A stretch of DNA of 64,000 nucleotides, taken from the NCBI RefSeq assembly GCF_002266855.1, contig NZ_NGJN01000008.1, positions 62,001 through 126,000 on the forward strand. The letters run 5' to 3'. The translations under genes were made by a program, and so were the position numbers. Positions 27,833 to 37,100 of this stretch are shown here, in pieces; position 1 is the stretch's first letter; each line of letters begins with the position of its first letter. This DNA comes from Winogradskyella aurantia (lineage in GTDB: Bacteria; Bacteroidota; Bacteroidia; Flavobacteriales; Flavobacteriaceae). The notes under the pieces were generated by a model. It had not been told where the DNA came from and searched no databases. It saw nothing but the letters and a program-made list of their open reading frames with translations.

Positions 27833-29236
27833 TTATAAATCAGGATTTATAGCTAAGCTATTAAATAGCTTTGCTTTGGTCTTAAAGAATTTGTTTTGAA
27901 TATCTATGGCTTTAAGCCTGCCATCAATCAATTTAGATTCACGCGAATTAACTAAGAACAATGAACTTTCTCCCAATCTGAATTTCTGTTCCTCGGCCTT
28001 TAGCAATTCGGCTAAGTCAGTCACCATTTCCTCAGTAATATCATTTTGATTCACATAAGAATTGAGCTCTTGCTTTAGCGCATCTATTTTATTGATTAAA
28101 TTCACACGTGTTGAATTGATTTCAAACTCTGTGTCTTGAACCTTTAACTTAGCCAGCCTCAAGTCACCGCGTTCCTTTCTCAAAAATAAGGGAAAACTAA
28201 TATTAACACCTCCTTTGTATTCAGCTGTATTAAATGTTCTAGCGATTTCAGGAGTTTCAGTTAGGAAATTATACTCTACATCAAATTGTGGCAAAAGTCG
28301 GTTGGCACTTAAGCGCCGTTCTACATCTAAACTCTGCAATTTATACTCGAGGGATATCATCTTTGGATGTTCATCAATAATTACCTCATCATCACGAAGT
28401 TGGTTAATATTAAATATGGCATCTACTATGGGTTCAGTGTAGACATCTGGAATCACATCTGGCTGTAACTCTACTGGGATATTATTCTCCAACCATAAAA
28501 AGGTCGATAATTCCAAAGAGGCATTAGTTAATTTAACAATAGCCTGTTCCAAGCTCAAGCGTCTGCTATTAACAGCAATACGTGCCTCTACAACATCAAT
28601 TTGGGCGTTCTCACCAACTTCTTCACCTCGTTCTATACCGCGCAGTCTAAATTGCGCATTGGTTAAGAAATTTTCAAATAGTTTAAACTCATTATAGGCC
28701 TTTAACCACTCAAAATAGACCAGTGAGGCTTCAAACAAGATGTTGTTGACAAAAATATCCCGGTCTGCTTTAGCCTGTTCTCTGAAGAGCCTAGCTTGCT
28801 TTAAGGAGGCCATACGATCATTAATCAATAAATCCCTACCTATTGGGACTGATACACCGGCACTGTATAAGCCATTGTCTGGGACGAAAGCTTCAGGATT
28901 TAAAAATTCTCCTGTGTTTTCTTCAAAAGTGCCTTTGAGCTCAATACCAAACCAAGTAGGTACTTTGAAGGTGCCATTAAGCTGATCAAAATACTCTGTG
29001 CCCTTAAATTTTTTGCGGTCATAATCTACTTCTAACTTGGGATCGAAGGCGCCTCGAGATTTCATCAATTTAGCTTGGCTTTCATCAATAACAAGTTCGG
29101 CCTGCTTCACAATAGGGTGAAACTTTTTGACATAGCCCAAATACTCATCAAAGCGCAAGACGTTTTGTAAACTGTCCAATTGTGCAAATCCGGAAATACT
29201 GTAGACTAGAAGCACTATGCATAATAGACCTCTCAT
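27833..29236 (-). CDS. TolC-family outer-membrane efflux protein
   Basis: 467 residues from ATG 29236, whose product begins MRGLLCIVLLVYSISGFAQ, a proper signal peptide. The open frame continues 32 codons upstream inside the HlyD gene, but those residues are not signal-like. The body is long helical hairpin sequence with repeated heptads and Asn/Glu-rich segments typical of TolC alpha-barrels. It begins 1 nt after the HlyD gene and is the outer-membrane channel of the same tripartite exporter. Confidence 0.88.
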   Translation of the reverse strand: MRGLLCIVLLVYSISGFAQLDSLQNVLRFDEYLGYVKKFHPIVKQAELVIDESQAKLMKSRGAFDPKLEVDYDRKKFKGTEYFDQLNGTFKVPTWFGIELKGTFEENTGEFLNPEAFVPDNGLYSAGVSVPIGRDLLINDRMASLKQARLFREQAKADRDIFVNNILFEASLVYFEWLKAYNEFKLFENFLTNAQFRLRGIERGEEVGENAQIDVVEARIAVNSRRLSLEQAIVKLTNASLELSTFLWLENNIPVELQPDVIPDVYTEPIVDAIFNINQLRDDEVIIDEHPKMISLEYKLQSLDVERRLSANRLLPQFDVEYNFLTETPEIARTFNTAEYKGGVNISFPLFLRKERGDLRLAKLKVQDTEFEINSTRVNLINKIDALKQELNSYVNQNDITEEMVTDLAELLKAEEQKFRLGESSLFLVNSRESKLIDGRLKAIDIQNKFFKTKAKLFNSLAINPDL

Positions 29237-29237
29237 A

Positions 29238-30587
29238 TTATTTCTTTTTAGCATTTTCAGCACCTGTAGGCTGGTAGTAATTTGGGGGGAATCCGTTGAG
29301 CTGACGCCATAACTCGAACCAGATAGGAACATCTTCCAACAAAGCCATTGTAAAGGCGCCAGAACCAGCTCTAATATCTTTTGGCCATGGATGATCTGTT
29401 GGATCTGGCTTTAACAAGATTCTAAATTTACCGTTATCACTAATAAAATTTTCTATAGCCACAACTTCACCCCCATAAGTACCATAGGACACATTGGGCC
29501 AACCGCTAAAAATTATGGCAGGCCAACCGTCAAACTGAATACGTACTTTTTCTCCAATATGCATTAAAGGTAAATCGATAGGCTCAATAAAGGTCTCGAC
29601 CGCCAAGTCTACATTAGCTGGCATAATACCCACTAATTCTTCTCCTTCCTTAAAGGTTTGGCCCACCCCACCACGCAGCGCTTTGTTAATGTAACCGTCA
29701 TATGGTGCGGTAATGTGTAAGAGCTTATTTCTTATAATATAATTTGAAACTTCATTTTGCAGTTTTTGTACTTGGGCCTCAGAATCGAATTGGCTTGACT
29801 GAGCCGAAAACTTCTCGCTTTGTGCTTTTGAAATCTTATCGGCGTATTCTGCATTTATTCTCGATATATCAATTTTAGCATTAATCACCTCGTTTCTACT
29901 CGCTAATAGTTTAGCCGCTTGAGAGACCTGTTTGGCTTGGGCTTCTCGCAACTTAATCCTAGCATCTTCAACATTCTTAAGAGCCGTATAACCATCTTTA
30001 AACAGTGTATCCGCACGTAAATATTTAGTCTGGGCAATGGTATAGTTGGTTTTAAAGGCTTCTAAATCAATACTATCTGCCTCCACTTTTAACCTAGACT
30101 GTAAAAGTTTATTTCTTGCTTGTTCTAATTTTAACTTGCGCTCTTCAATTAAGGCAGAAATACTTACCTCTTGTGCCTTGACCTTTTGTCCATAAGACTG
30201 CACGGCAAAAGATTTCGCATCACGCTGTTGCTCTGTGCGCTGAACCAAATTAGGGTCAAAGTATTCGCTTTTAACTTCAGCTATTTGCATAATTGTATCC
30301 CCTTTTCTAACAAAGTCGCCTTCGCGCACATACCATTCTTGGATACTCCCTGGAATAGGTGATTGAATGGTCTGGGGACGCTGGCCCGGGGTAAGTGTGG
30401 TTACATTCCCACGCCCAGATATATTCTGTGTCCAAGGCAGAAAAAGAATAACCAAACCCGCAATAGCAAATGCTGTTAAAAATCGCCTTCCGTATTTATA
30501 ATAATCTTTAAAAAAGACATGCTTGGCCGATTTATAATGGGATAAATCTATTTTAGAGTTTATTGGATTTCGAGATATGTTTAGCAT
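29238..30587 (-). CDS. HlyD-family periplasmic adaptor (membrane fusion protein)
   Basis: 449 residues. A short cytoplasmic N-terminus and a single transmembrane helix (about residues 36-53) precede a biotinyl-lipoyl half motif (SPIPGSIQEWYVREGDFVRKGD, about 93-114). A long coiled coil (about 125-290) follows, then the second lipoyl half (ITAPYDGYINKALRGGVGQ) and a beta-barrel. This is the adaptor of type I secretion-like exporters. It sits 11 nt after the ABC gene and 1 nt before the TolC gene. Confidence 0.92.
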   Translation of the reverse strand: MLNISRNPINSKIDLSHYKSAKHVFFKDYYKYGRRFLTAFAIAGLVILFLPWTQNISGRGNVTTLTPGQRPQTIQSPIPGSIQEWYVREGDFVRKGDTIMQIAEVKSEYFDPNLVQRTEQQRDAKSFAVQSYGQKVKAQEVSISALIEERKLKLEQARNKLLQSRLKVEADSIDLEAFKTNYTIAQTKYLRADTLFKDGYTALKNVEDARIKLREAQAKQVSQAAKLLASRNEVINAKIDISRINAEYADKISKAQSEKFSAQSSQFDSEAQVQKLQNEVSNYIIRNKLLHITAPYDGYINKALRGGVGQTFKEGEELVGIMPANVDLAVETFIEPIDLPLMHIGEKVRIQFDGWPAIIFSGWPNVSYGTYGGEVVAIENFISDNGKFRILLKPDPTDHPWPKDIRAGSGAFTMALLEDVPIWFELWRQLNGFPPNYYQPTGAENAKKK

Positions 30588-30598
30588 GATTCTGGGCT

Positions 30599-32260
30599 TT
30601 AAATAATTTCACCTTTTTTAAGTGTTATAACTTGTGAGCAGTTATTGGCCCACTCCTTATTGAAACTTACTACAACCAAGGACCAAGGTTGACTCGGGTC
30701 GGTTAAAAACTTAATAATGCGCTTGGCTTCAACTTCCTCGAAATGTTCCAACGGCTCCTCCAAAATTAAAAGCTTTGGCTTTTTGAGAATAGCCCTTGCT
30801 AGAATTATTTTCTTAGCAACGGTAAATGAAATTTGTTTGCCTTCAGGATAAATAACCGTATCAATACCACGCTCGGTTTCCTTTAAATAATTAATCAAAC
30901 CGACTTTTTCAGTGATATTTTCTATATCCTCTGTGGTTATTGATGCATCGCCTAAAGTCAAATTATCTCGGATGGTCCCTTCAAAGGGCGTCTCATCTGC
31001 AAGTGACAATCCTAATAAGGATCGATAACTATTAATTTGAATATTGTTTAAAGCTTGGTCATTTAGAAATATACGACCAGTATTTGGTTTTAAAATTCCA
31101 GAAATAATCCTAATGAGACTAGATTTTCCAGAGCCACTTTCACCTTGAATTAATATCCTGCTTTTTTTATCAACCTTAAATGAAATATTATTTAAAATAT
31201 GAAGGTTACGGTCTGGCACATTATACGACACTTTTTCTAACTCAATCACGAAATCATCGTCCATTCTAGCCATCTCTCCTGTCTGCGGCTCAATTTTTTT
31301 ATCGACCACCTGACCCATTTTTTCCAATGAGGTTAAGACATCATAAAAAGATTCTAAACCAAGAATCAATTTTTCTACAGAGTTGATCACAAGAAGAATA
31401 ATAATCTCAGCGGCAACAAATTGCCCTATGTTCATTTCTTGACTTAGTACCAAAAGACCTCCAATAACCAATAAGCCAGCTGTTACGATAACCTTAAATC
31501 CAATCATTTGGACAAATTGAAGGATTAAAATCTTAAAGTGACTTTCTCTGGCTTCTAAATAGCCCTCTACAAGTTTGTCGTTCTTATCTAAAGCGAGTGA
31601 AGTTTTTCCGGACACCTTAAAACTCATTATGGAACGTGCCACCTCTTGTATCCAATGCGCTACGATATATTTCTTTTTAGATTCTTTTAAACTAGTCTTC
31701 ATACCACGCTGTATGGTGTACTTAAAGACGATATAAATGAGGACAATCAAGAGTATACCAAAGGCTATAAAAAATGGATGGTAAAATGACAGTAATATAA
31801 GCGCAAAAACAATTTGAAGGGTTGCTGTGGGTACATCCAACAATAGTTTTGCAAGGCCTTTTTGCACGGTTAGTACGTCAAAAAATCTGTTGGCCAACTC
31901 CGGTGGATAATAATTGTAAAGTTCGCTCATTCTTATTTTAGGAAACCTGTAGGTAAACTCAAATGAAGCGCGCATAAATAAACGTTGCTGAACGGTTTCT
32001 ATGATGCGCATCTGCATAAGTTGTAAAACACCAACAAAAGCGACTCCGATAGTGACAAGTACAACTAAGACAATCCAAGAGGTACTTACCTGAGCACCTT
32101 GAATCAGGTTTATAATCGCTTGAATCCCCAATGGCAAGGTTAAACTTATCAAACCTGAAAATACGGCATAGTAAATAACCTGCAGTAAATCTTTCTTTTC
32201 TAGCCTAAGAAGGCCAAGAAAGCGCTGCCAAGGGGTTAATATTGGTTTATTATCGTCCAT
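30599..32260 (-). CDS. ABC exporter with degenerate nucleotide-binding domain
   Basis: 553 residues: an ABC type-1 transmembrane domain (residues ~20-310, six helices) fused to an ATPase domain (~345-553). Walker A is intact (GESGSGKSS, 373-381). The signature LSGGQ reads ISFTV (477-481), Walker B ends in Glu501-Glu502-Pro instead of Asp-Glu-Pro, the Q-loop glutamine position is Ala421, and the switch histidine position is Phe533. There is no N-terminal C39 peptidase domain. The operon context (TetR, HlyD, TolC) says exporter. ATP binding is plausible; normal hydrolysis is doubtful (see findings). Confidence 0.88.
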   Translation of the reverse strand: MDDNKPILTPWQRFLGLLRLEKKDLLQVIYYAVFSGLISLTLPLGIQAIINLIQGAQVSTSWIVLVVLVTIGVAFVGVLQLMQMRIIETVQQRLFMRASFEFTYRFPKIRMSELYNYYPPELANRFFDVLTVQKGLAKLLLDVPTATLQIVFALILLSFYHPFFIAFGILLIVLIYIVFKYTIQRGMKTSLKESKKKYIVAHWIQEVARSIMSFKVSGKTSLALDKNDKLVEGYLEARESHFKILILQFVQMIGFKVIVTAGLLVIGGLLVLSQEMNIGQFVAAEIIILLVINSVEKLILGLESFYDVLTSLEKMGQVVDKKIEPQTGEMARMDDDFVIELEKVSYNVPDRNLHILNNISFKVDKKSRILIQGESGSGKSSLIRIISGILKPNTGRIFLNDQALNNIQINSYRSLLGLSLADETPFEGTIRDNLTLGDASITTEDIENITEKVGLINYLKETERGIDTVIYPEGKQISFTVAKKIILARAILKKPKLLILEEPLEHFEEVEAKRIIKFLTDPSQPWSLVVVSFNKEWANNCSQVITLKKGEII

Positions 32261-32939
32261 TTTTGGTTGAATTTAATAAAGTTAGGGTGAGATTGGTAAA
32301 AAATTGGGTCGGCGTTACACTTTCGTCGCAATCGGTTATAGAACTAAAATGTTCTTTTAAAAAGTGCTGATGCAAAGATCCTTCTAATATGGTACTGGCC
32401 AAACTGGCTGGATATTGGTAATCGGAATTTAATTTTGAAATCATATCCCTAAGTCGTTTAATCAAACGCTTATAAACTTCAAAATAGCCTTCTTTGTTTT
32501 CGCTATCCACCTCTTTGGTGAGGTAGGATTTTGAATATTCGTTTATTATAATCCTATTTAGCACGATTTCATTGATATGAGAAAAGGTCATATCCTGCTC
32601 TATTGTTCTTGTAAGTACCTCAATGGCTTTCAAAAGCTGTTTCTCCTTGTCAGGAATGTTGTAAGTGGTAAATACCATTTGATATTCAATCCAAGCCCAA
32701 TACCACGACGTTAAATAAAGCAGCAGTTTATGCTTACTTTCAAAATAGCGATAAATAGAACTCTCATTAGAACCGATTTTTGCTCCTAATTTTTTAAAAG
32801 TAAAACTGTCGAAACCAATTTCATCAATCAGTAAAATACTGTGCTCAATAATCCGTTTGCCTAAATCCGAAGACTCCGGATCCTTGATGAAAATCTTATC
32901 TGGTACGGATATTTTTAAATTTGATAGTAAATTTACCAT
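32250..32939 (-). CDS. TetR/AcrR-family transcriptional regulator
   Basis: 229 residues from ATG 32939; a longer frame to 32999 would begin in hydrophobic, non-family sequence. The helix-turn-helix is FTFKKLGAKIGSNESSIYRYFESKHKLL (about residues 45-72). The C-terminal ligand domain has no recognisable specificity. It overlaps the ABC start by 11 nt, so it is the first gene of the exporter operon and presumably autoregulates it through the palindrome at 32952-32963. Confidence 0.88.
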   Translation of the reverse strand: MVNLLSNLKISVPDKIFIKDPESSDLGKRIIEHSILLIDEIGFDSFTFKKLGAKIGSNESSIYRYFESKHKLLLYLTSWYWAWIEYQMVFTTYNIPDKEKQLLKAIEVLTRTIEQDMTFSHINEIVLNRIIINEYSKSYLTKEVDSENKEGYFEVYKRLIKRLRDMISKLNSDYQYPASLASTILEGSLHQHFLKEHFSSITDCDESVTPTQFFTNLTLTLLNSTKNGR

Positions 32940-32951
32940 TATTAAAACATT

Positions 32952-32963
32952 TGTTTGCAAACA
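32952..32963. promoter_or_regulatory. Perfect 12-bp palindrome, probable TetR operator
   Basis: TGTTTGCAAACA is its own reverse complement and lies 12 nt upstream of the TetR-family start codon at 32939. It overlaps a -7 promoter element on the minus strand, so binding of the regulator would block polymerase. Assignment to this regulator is inferred from position. Confidence 0.6.
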
Positions 32964-32965
32964 TA
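32958..32965 (-). promoter_or_regulatory. -7 promoter element of the TetR/ABC/HlyD/TolC operon
   Basis: On the minus strand TATGTTTG matches TAnnTTTG exactly and shares six bases with the palindrome at 32952-32963. The expected transcription start is about 12 nt before the TetR start. I do not see a good TTTG -33 box at 19-22 nt spacing, which would suit a regulated rather than constitutive promoter. Confidence 0.5.
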
Positions 32966-33046
32966 ATAGTAATACTATCATTTTTAAAAAAATTAACAAA
33001 TATTTAGTACCCTAAACACTCTTGCTCTTGGTGACTGAACCTTAAG

Positions 33047-34000
33047 TTAAATTTTCGAAATGAGTAGCTTTTCTTTTAAGGCTTGTTTGAAGTCCGCTCG
33101 TATGGCCAAGGCTTTATCTATATATTCAAGTGCCTTTTCTTTATTTTTCCGATGCTTGTAAATTTGGGCTAATCTATAATAGGCCCATTCTTTGGGTACA
33201 CCATCCGTTACCGCATAATTTGCAAGATAGGCCTTTAAACACTTTTCACCTTTATCGAGCTGTATGTTATAATCGGCACAGACTTTACCTATTTGATAAT
33301 GCATAGCATTACGTTGATGTTTTTGCTGACCTTTTTCTAGAGTGCTTATAGCCTCAATTGGCTGATTTTGAGCTTCGTAAAAACCTGTTAGTTTATCATA
33401 ACAGGTTACGGAACCACCTACTCTTATGGCCAATTTATAATACTTTTCAGCTAGTTTAGGCTCTTCATCGTATTCATATATATAACCTTTAGCCAAATAG
33501 CCATCAACCTCAGAAATCTTCTCCAGGCTATCTGCGTATTTAAGTGCCTTGGAAAAACTGCCACCAACAATTCCAGGCAATGTTACGTAAAGATCAACCA
33601 AGGCCCAGTGCGCATCAATATGAGCTGGGTCCAAAGCAACGGCATTTAAAAAAGAGCGTTTCATGGCACCAATAAGACCAAGTGCTTCAAGTTTGCTCCC
33701 ACTTTGGGCTTTCATAGCCAAAGCTCCACCATATTTGTAGTGATAATTAGCTTTATCGGGTACCTTTTCTACTAAGATTTCATATTGTTCAATTGCTTTA
33801 TCCCATTCTTTCTGATAACTGTAAGCGTCTCCCAAAAGCTCCAAAGCCTTGGAATCGTTTGGTTGCGCCTCTAGGTATTTCAACATCTCCTCCTCCGCTT
33901 GTTCATATTCCTTGATATCCATAAAAGACCTTGCCCTTTCCATATTAGACTGAGAAAAGCTTATAGAAGAGAACAGAAAAATACAGATAAACCTAACCAT
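33047..34000 (-). CDS. Exported TPR-repeat protein
   Basis: 317 residues with a short signal peptide (MVRFICIFLFSSISFSQ). Tandem tetratricopeptide-like repeats follow almost throughout (for example AEEEMLKYLEAQPNDSKALE, then WDKAIEQYEILVEKVPDKAN, and a last one near KALEYIDKALAIRADFKQAL). TPRs mediate protein-protein contacts; location is likely periplasmic. It is divergent from the large alpha-2-macroglobulin gene, with 179 nt between the two start codons. Confidence 0.85.
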   Translation of the reverse strand: MVRFICIFLFSSISFSQSNMERARSFMDIKEYEQAEEEMLKYLEAQPNDSKALELLGDAYSYQKEWDKAIEQYEILVEKVPDKANYHYKYGGALAMKAQSGSKLEALGLIGAMKRSFLNAVALDPAHIDAHWALVDLYVTLPGIVGGSFSKALKYADSLEKISEVDGYLAKGYIYEYDEEPKLAEKYYKLAIRVGGSVTCYDKLTGFYEAQNQPIEAISTLEKGQQKHQRNAMHYQIGKVCADYNIQLDKGEKCLKAYLANYAVTDGVPKEWAYYRLAQIYKHRKNKEKALEYIDKALAIRADFKQALKEKLLISKI

Positions 34001-34106
34001 GGCTAAAACACTTTGTACAAAAATAGGACATAGAATCTAGTGCCAAAAACTTCTTCGCTTTACAAATACATTTGACACTTAAATTGATTAAATTAACTCA
34101 GTAAAA

Positions 34107-34138
34107 TTTGGGGTTTTATATAAACATCCTATTTTTTG
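34107..34138 (+). promoter_or_regulatory. Candidate promoter of the alpha-2-macroglobulin gene
   Basis: TTTG at 34107-34110, a 19-nt spacer, then TATTTTTT followed by G (34130-34138). This fits TTTG-N19-TAnnTTTG with one mismatch. A second TAnnTTTG element (TACATTTG) lies at 34067-34074. The start codon is at 34180. Confidence 0.4.
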
Positions 34139-34179
34139 GAACACCTTTTGAAGGTAAGTTTGAACAAAGAGAATTTCTT

Positions 34180-37100
34180 ATGAAAAATTATATACTAACT
34201 TCTGTACTTCTATGTTTTGCGATGTTTTCCAATTCTCAAAATAATTTAGACCGTCAATGGAAAAAAGTAGCAGAATTAGAACAGGAAGGGTTGACAAAAA
34301 GTGCAGCTCAGATAGTGGACAGGGTGTATAAAACGGCTAAAATAAATCATAACCACCAACAATTGATTAAGGCCTTACTTTATAAGAGCAAATATATGAT
34401 GACGCTCGAGGAAGAGGCCCAGCTTAGCATTGTTAAACAATTTAAATCTGAAATTGACAGCACCCAGTCCATAGTCACCAAACATCTTTTAGAAAATATG
34501 CTAGCTACAATGTATTGGCAATATTTTCAACAGAATCGCTATCGGTTTTATAACCGCACAACAACCTTTGAAAAACAAGGCGATGATTTTAGAACTTGGG
34601 ATTTAAAAACCTTGTTTAACGAAATTCACACCTATTACCAACGCTCTCTTGAAAATGGACTTCTATTACAGCAAGAACCTATAGGTAATTATAAAACACT
34701 CATTACTGAATCTAAAGGGTCTAAAGATTTTCGCCCTACGTTATATGATTTACTCAGCCACAATGCCCTGGATTTTTATAAGACGGATGAAAATAGCATC
34801 TCGCAACCCTCGTATAAATTTGTGATAGACGATGAAAACTTCTTAAAAGAAAGTGAGACGTTCATCATTTTAGATTTAGAAGCAAAAGATTCGCTATCTC
34901 TGCAACTTAACGCATTAAAGATTTATCAGAACCTCTTAAGGTTTCACGTTAAGGACAAATCCTCCATAGCATTTGTGGATGTTGACATCGAGCGCCTTCG
35001 GTTTGTGAACCAGAACGCCTCTTTTAAGAGTAAAATACAAGTCCTTCTTAAAACTTTAAAGACTAGTGCAGCTGCCCTAAAACCGTCTTCATTATCTGCT
35101 ATTTACAATTTTGAAGTAGCATCCGTCCTTGCGCAACAAGGCTATCAGTTCAATCTCGTTGAAACCGATAACGAAAATAACATAGCCCTAAGATGGAAAC
35201 TAAAAGAGGCTTATGACCTTTGTGACAGCGTTATAAAAGAATACCCAAAAAGCAACGGTGCTGAAAAGTGCAAGATACTGCAAAGCCAAATTCTGCAACC
35301 AGAATTAAGGTTGCTCACTGAGGGCTTTGTTGCTAACAATAAACCTTCAAAACTATTAGTTACCTATAAAAATTTAGAGGCCTTAGAAATCAGCGTATAC
35401 AAGGTAACCAAAGCACAATTGGATACTTACAATAGCACTTACGGAAATAACGATCAAGCAAATTTTTTCGAAGATTTAAAGATTTACCAACAATTTAGTA
35501 GCGCTCTAAAAAATGAAGGCGATTTTCAAAGGCACAGTACAGAAATTGTCCTCCCTAAATTACCAAATGGTGTTTATCTCATAAAAGCACAAACAAAAAC
35601 ACCAAACAAGGTATTTGCAGCAGCTCATGTTCAAGTCACAGATTTTGCACTGGTTGAAAATTTCGAAAAAAATCGATATTACTATCAATTGATTAACCGA
35701 TTGGATGGAGAACCCATTGCTGATGCCAATATCTTAATTGAATATGAAACTAATCGAGGAAAAACATTTTCAAAAAATTTGATTTCTAACTCGTATGGGA
35801 AATTTGAGTTTTTAAGAGACAACAATTATTACAGACGGATAAAAATAAAGGTGAACTACCAAAATGAAACAGCCTATTTTGGGGACTATTTCATCTCACG
35901 GAAATTTAGGGAGACAGACCAAAAAGATATAAGCTATAATTCATTTGTATTCACCAATCGCAGCATATACCGACCAGGTCAGACGGTCTATTTTAAAGGT
36001 ATCATTACCCAAACCCACACAAAATCCAATAAAACCTCAATCGTGGCAGATGAAACCATCAAGGCCACACTTTATAATGCAAATGGAGAGGAACTAAATG
36101 AACAGCAATTTACAAGTAATACATTTGGCTCCATTCAAGGAGAATTTGTACTTCCTAACGACGGTCTAACCGGGCAATTCTATATTATGCTCAAATCTGA
36201 TAAAATAGGTGAAGGCTCTGCTTTTTTTTCGGTTGAAGAATACAAAAGACCGAAGTTTAAAGCATCTTTTGAACCTATTTCAGACACCTTTAAAGTCAAT
36301 GACAGCATTAGGGTGAAGGGAAAAGCCATAGCTTTTGCAGGTAGCACTATTACAAATGCCAAGGTGATTTATATGGTGAAACGTCAAATACAGTTTCCTC
36401 CATGGTATTATTGGAGAAACCCGTACTTTATGAGTGAACCTCAAGAAATTACCTTCGGAGAAACAAAAACGAACAGCAACGGTGAGTTTGAAATTCTCTT
36501 TAAAGCCCTACCCGACCAAAGTTTAGCAGAAGAAGAACTTCCTGTATTCAGATATGAAGTGACGGCTGATGTTACTGATATCAATGGAGAAACCAGAACA
36601 GCTGCAACAGTAGTAAATGTAGGTTACCACGCCATGACCATTAATGTATCCGCACCTCTTCAAATTGAGAAGACTGCAAATAAAACAAAATTAGAAATTT
36701 CAGCTAAGAATCTGAATGGCGAAACCATTAGTGCTACCGGTCGTTTAAAAATATTTAAACTCGTACCACCACAGGAAGTTCTGAGGCAGCGTCCATGGAA
36801 TGCCCCAGATTATCAAACTATGAGCGAAGAGGAGTTTAAAACACTTTTTCCTCATGAGCCTTATACCAACGAACACCTTGTTACCAATTGGAAAAAAGGC
36901 AAACAAGTCTTTTCAACATCATTTAATACGGAAGAAAACAGTGTCATCATTATAAAAAGAATAAAGAAATGGGTATCTGGCAAGTATTTAATTGAAGTTG
37001 AAAGCACCGATAAGTTTGGTCAAGAAGTCGAAAATAAAACATTTACGAATGTCATTAGTAACAATGATAAAACTGTAGCCGATAATGCGCTTTTTGAAGC

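Noticed and set aside
34108..34179. TTG-initiated extension of the alpha-2-macroglobulin frame
   Set aside because: It would bury the clear signal peptide that begins at 34180, and it overlaps the predicted promoter.
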